Of a stretch of 64,000 bases of DNA, positions 60,897 through 64,000 are shown piece by piece. A program made the position numbers and the translations under genes. Under the pieces are notes generated by a model. It ran no database searches. It had not been told where the DNA came from and saw only the letters and a program-made list of their open reading frames with translations. The stretch comes from Alistipes sp. GTDB lineage: Bacteria; Bacteroidota; Bacteroidia; Bacteroidales; Rikenellaceae. Each line of letters starts with the position of its first letter. The stretch's first letter is position 1. The DNA lies in NCBI GenBank assembly GCA_017631275.1, contig JAGBTQ010000001.1:1-64000 (forward strand), read 5' to 3'.

Positions 60897-61062
60897 ATTG
60901 ATAACGAGTTAGTTAATGACTACTATTAATTTGCTTGTGTTGGCCTTAGTTGCTACAAATTAGCCTACATAGAAGCCTACATGGAAAGAGTAGGTTGCCC
61001 AGCAAATTAATGTTTATACGGCTTTTGACCGTACGGGTCATTATCTCTAACTCGTTATCAAT
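60897..61062. repeat. Inverted repeats flanking 134 bp beside the integrase, likely att region
   Basis: ATTGATAACGAGTTAG (60897-60912) is repeated inverted and perfect at 61047-61062. Inside are two direct copies of AGCCTACAT (60962-60970 and 60974-60982) and a second inverted pair, ATTAATTTGCT (60925-60935) with AGCAAATTAAT (61001-61011). Such nested repeats next to an integrase gene suggest integrase arm and core sites, or an invertible switch. The stretch from 61063 to 61150 holds no other feature I can support. Confidence 0.6.
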
Positions 61063-61150
61063 CAGTTTAATGTACTATATCAAGTACATAAGGTTCGAAA
61101 AAAGGGTGTGCCTTTTCGTTAACACCTTTTATCTTTAGCTTAGGTTGAGA

Positions 61151-61465
61151 TTAGAGCATAGCCTCGATCTTAGCCTTGAGCTGCTCCTTAGTAGCTGCAC
61201 CTACGTGCTTGTCAACCTGCTTGCCATCCTTAAGGAAAACGATAGTAGGAACGTTGCGAATCATGAAGCTTGCAGCAACATCGTCGCCCTCCTCAACATC
61301 GCACTTGCCAATAAGCACCTTGCCATCGTACTCCTCAGCGAGCTCGTCGATGATAGGAGCTACCATGCGGCAAGGACCGCACCATGTTGCCCAGAAATCG
61401 ATAACTGTAGGAAGGCCCTGAGCCTTAATCTCCTCAAAATTCTCATTGTTAATCTTCAATGCCAT
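61151..61465 (-). CDS. trxA: Thioredoxin
   Basis: 104 residues, the standard thioredoxin length, with the active site WCGPC (about 30-34), FMIRNVPTIVF and the cis-Pro. It reduces disulfides in the cytoplasm. It lies 12 nt downstream of dnaE on the same strand, a pairing common in Bacteroidales, and marks the chromosomal side of the prophage end. Confidence 0.97.
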   Translation of the reverse strand: MALKINNENFEEIKAQGLPTVIDFWATWCGPCRMVAPIIDELAEEYDGKVLIGKCDVEEGDDVAASFMIRNVPTIVFLKDGKQVDKHVGAATKEQLKAKIEAML

Positions 61466-61477
61466 AATTGTAAGGTT

Positions 61478-64000
61478 TTAAATGTTTATAAAATAGTTGA
61501 TGTCGTTACTATCCAAAAAGTTGATAAACTCGGTTGATGGTGCCACTCGATACTTCTTCGAGCTGAGCTTAATTTTGACATCCTCCTTGTGATCAACGAT
61601 AATAAATTGTAGTGTCGCCTTGCCACTATTCGCTGCCGCCTGCTCAAGTATCATGTTCGTAAACGATGTGCATACCTCGTTGATATCGAGCTCGATACGA
61701 ATATTGGTGATACCATCAGCAATATCAGCAAGATGCTGAATAGAGAGTATCTTATACTCCAGCTCCTCGGGTTGACGGTAGGGTCGTACCTGCACGCGTC
61801 CGCGTATAAACAAGAAGTTGTTTACCTGGATAAGTGAGCTAAAGCGCTCATACTCCTTGCTAAATAGCGTGAACTCGTGCTCAGTGTTATAATCTTCGAG
61901 CACAAAGCGTGCGTAAGGGCGTCCATCTTTTGTGGCAAGTGGAGTCACGCTCGTTACAACGCCAGCAAGGGCAACTTCAGTGTCCTTGAGGAGGTTTAGA
62001 TCCTGAAGCGACAAAAGATCGTGCTGGCATGCTCGGCGAAGGATAAATCCAAACCTATCAAGAGGGTGCGACGACATGTATAATCCAATCACCTCACGCT
62101 CCTTGTTGAGTATTGTCAGCGGATTCCAATCTTCAACCTGAGGTACACGTGGTGGCTGAATATTGCCACCTATTGATGTGTCCATGCCAAAGAGACTCTG
62201 CTGCGAGTTCTGCTTCTCCTGTTGCATGCGCTGACCATAACGAATGAGCGACTCGATATATTGTACGCCCGATGAGTCCTCGGCAAAGAAGCGAGAACGG
62301 TTAAAGTCGATAAGCGAGTCGAAACCACCAGCATAGGCAATGCTCTCAAGACACTTGCGGTTAACCACAGAGAAGTTTACGCGCTCCATGAAGTTGTAGA
62401 TATCCTTGTATGGACCATTCTCCTGACGCTCACGGATTATCGACTCAGAGGCTGCCTCACCAACACCCTTGATTGCCGCCAAGCCAAAGCGAATGTCGCC
62501 CTGCTTGTTGGTTGAGAACTTGAGCAATGACTCGTTGATATCTGGACCCAATACCGAAATTCCCATGTTCTTGCACTCGGTCATGTAGGCTGTAACCTGC
62601 TTAATATCATTGAGGTTACGGCTAAGTACCGTTGCCATATACTCGGAAGGGTAGTGAGCCTTGATGTATGCTGTTTGGTATGCCACCCACGAGTAGCATG
62701 TAGCATGCGACTTATTGAAGGCATACGACGCAAACTTCTCCCAGTCGGCCCAAATCTTCTCGAGCACCTTCTCGTCGTGGCCATTCGACTTGCCACCAGC
62801 GATAAACTTAGGTTTAAGCTCGTCAAGCTTCGACTTGATCTTCTTACCCATCGCCTTACGCAAGGTGTCAGACTCGCCTCGGGTGAAGTTGCCGAGCAGA
62901 CGCGATAGAAGCATGACCTGCTCCTGATATACGGTAATACCATAGGTGTCCTTCAAGTAGCGCTCCATGATAGGAATATCGTACTCGATAGGCTTGCGGC
63001 CGTGCTTACGGTCGATAAAGTCGGGAATGTAATCCATCGGACCTGGACGATACAATGCGTTCATCGCAATAAGATCCTCGAAGGTCGATGGCTGAAGCTC
63101 ACGGAGATACTTCTGCATACCGGGCGACTCAAACTGGAATGTTCCGATTGTTCCGCCCTTGCAGTATAGCTCGTAGGTCTTTTTATCGTCGATAGGTATT
63201 GTGTCGGGGTCGATGACTACACCGTGTGTAATGCGCACATTCTCAACAGCATCCTTGATGATTGACAGGGTCTTTAGGCCAAGGAAGTCCATCTTGATAA
63301 GTCCGGTATCCTCAATCACTGAGCCTTCGTACTGCGTAACGAGCATGTTCTCGCCAGTCTCCTTGTCAACGGCGGTGCTCACAGGTACCCAATCAGTGAT
63401 ATCGTCGCGACAAATGATTGTGCCACAAGCATGTACGCCCGTGCCACGAACATTACCTTCAAGCATCTTCGCATACTTGATCGTATCGTGCATGATAGGG
63501 TCATTCGACTCCTCGGCAGCCTTAAGCTCGGGAACAGCCATGATGGCGTTCTTGAGGTTGATTTTTAGCTGCTTATCCTTGTCGTTAGGGTCGGTAATGC
63601 GGTCGGGAACCCACTTGCATAGCTGGTTTGCTTGCGCCAAAGGCAGCTTCTGCACACGTGCAACATCCTTAAGCGCCATCTTTGTTGCCATGGTGCCGTA
63701 GGTGATGATGTGCGCCACCTTCTCCTTACCATATTTCTGTGTTACCCAATTGAGCACACGTCCGCGACCATCATCATCAAAGTCGATATCAATATCTGGC
63801 AATGAGATACGGTCGGGGTTTAGGAAACGCTCGAACAGAAGGTCGTACTTAATAGGGTCTATCTGTGTGATACCCAGGCAGTAAGCTACGGCTGAACCCG
63901 CAGCAGAACCACGGCCTGGACCTACCGACACGTCGAGCTCCTCGCGCGCAGCACGAATGAAATCCTGCACAATAAGGAAGTAGCCAGGGAAACCCATGGT
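61478..64000 (-). CDS. dnaE: Chromosomal DNA polymerase III alpha, N-terminally cut by the window
   Basis: The frame is open to the right edge; the first roughly 350-400 residues (PHP domain) lie outside. Visible parts: GRGSAAGSAVAYCLGI, the uninterrupted palm junction FLNPDRISLPDIDID with the catalytic aspartates, FQFESPGMQKYLRE, YQEQVMLLSRLLG, FNKSHATCYSWVAYQTAYI, a helix-hairpin-helix and an OB-fold, ending at 61478. It is the replicative polymerase of the host. It gives an internal reference for the phage dnaE at 14389-19579, which is broken exactly at the palm junction that is continuous here. Confidence 0.97.
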   Translation of the reverse strand, partial: TMGFPGYFLIVQDFIRAAREELDVSVGPGRGSAAGSAVAYCLGITQIDPIKYDLLFERFLNPDRISLPDIDIDFDDDGRGRVLNWVTQKYGKEKVAHIITYGTMATKMALKDVARVQKLPLAQANQLCKWVPDRITDPNDKDKQLKINLKNAIMAVPELKAAEESNDPIMHDTIKYAKMLEGNVRGTGVHACGTIICRDDITDWVPVSTAVDKETGENMLVTQYEGSVIEDTGLIKMDFLGLKTLSIIKDAVENVRITHGVVIDPDTIPIDDKKTYELYCKGGTIGTFQFESPGMQKYLRELQPSTFEDLIAMNALYRPGPMDYIPDFIDRKHGRKPIEYDIPIMERYLKDTYGITVYQEQVMLLSRLLGNFTRGESDTLRKAMGKKIKSKLDELKPKFIAGGKSNGHDEKVLEKIWADWEKFASYAFNKSHATCYSWVAYQTAYIKAHYPSEYMATVLSRNLNDIKQVTAYMTECKNMGISVLGPDINESLLKFSTNKQGDIRFGLAAIKGVGEAASESIIRERQENGPYKDIYNFMERVNFSVVNRKCLESIAYAGGFDSLIDFNRSRFFAEDSSGVQYIESLIRYGQRMQQEKQNSQQSLFGMDTSIGGNIQPPRVPQVEDWNPLTILNKEREVIGLYMSSHPLDRFGFILRRACQHDLLSLQDLNLLKDTEVALAGVVTSVTPLATKDGRPYARFVLEDYNTEHEFTLFSKEYERFSSLIQVNNFLFIRGRVQVRPYRQPEELEYKILSIQHLADIADGITNIRIELDINEVCTSFTNMILEQAAANSGKATLQFIIVDHKEDVKIKLSSKKYRVAPSTEFINFLDSNDINYFINI

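Larger units (their letters stand above)
54502..61062 (-). mobile_element. Prophage segment B (connector, TerL, integrase end)
   Basis: Phage genes on the minus strand (head-tail connector, large terminase, DUF5675-type), an Mrr-like nuclease on the plus strand, HU and H1-like genes, and a tyrosine integrase next to the inverted repeats at 60897-61062, just before the chromosomal trxA. The right end is therefore likely an attachment site. The left end abuts host DNA with no repeat. Segment A holds the missing small terminase, so both probably derive from one prophage. Confidence 0.7.

Noticed and set aside
1-64000. CRISPR arrays, tRNA or rRNA genes
   Set aside because: No regularly spaced direct repeats, cloverleaf-like sequences or rRNA stretches were seen on reading both strands.

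Overview
The window comes from a gut-type member of the Bacteroidales. The evidence is the SusC/SusD pair, several TonB-dependent receptors, lipoproteins that start with a signal peptide and a lipobox Cys, an adjacent trxA and dnaE, and many -7 boxes of the Bacteroidetes form TAnnTTTG. The genus cannot be fixed by eye. I saw no tRNA, rRNA or CRISPR array. Coordinates of genes include the stop codon.

Layout. (1) 1-22431: a densely packed, all plus-strand phage segment with tail/baseplate and fibre genes (1-5210), a gp32-like SSB, an SbcD/SbcC-like (gp47/gp46) pair, a RuvC-like resolvase, a small sigma-like factor, a DnaB-like helicase, a DnaG-like primase, a phage-type DNA polymerase III alpha broken into two genes around a DNA methyltransferase and an HNH endonuclease, a DEDD exonuclease, the small terminase and a lysis-type cassette. 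(2) 22432-41660: chromosomal genes, namely a PhoR/PhoB-like pair, pstSCAB without an adjacent phoU, mgsA, a SusC/SusD pair, a beta-helix lipoprotein with a TonB-dependent receptor, and the NAD operon nadB-nadC-nadA. (3) 41686-54489: an AT-rich island. A membrane-anchored TPR/HTH regulator precedes a secreted small protein and a ribosomally made peptide locus: an inactive C39-like protein, a GG-leader precursor with CxxxCxxxC, a radical SAM/SPASM maturase, an outer-membrane barrel, a C39-peptidase ABC exporter and a short HlyD-like protein, followed by a lipoprotein and a small barrel. (4) 54502-61062: a second phage segment, mostly minus strand, with a head-tail connector, the large terminase, a DUF5675-type protein, an Mrr-like nuclease, an HU gene with two amber codons, a histone H1-like gene and a tyrosine integrase. 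(5) 61151-64000: trxA and the 3' part of the chromosomal dnaE.

How it fits. Segments 1 and 4 complement each other: TerS and lysis genes are in one, TerL and integrase in the other. They look like halves of one prophage. A single inversion with one breakpoint near 54490-54501 and the other left of the window would restore a normal order (int, terL, connector, head, tail, fibre, replication, terS, lysis). A chimeric assembly would look the same.

The most interesting points are: the fractured phage DnaE, whose N-half ends in a Hint/N-intein-like tail and which carries a nested methyltransferase and homing-type endonuclease; the peptide locus, which contains two copies of an undescribed structured RNA with a compensatory base-pair change and two copies of a 30-nt operator-like box at a fixed 51-nt distance from a -7 element; and a catalytically dead stand-alone C39 protein beside an active C39 exporter.
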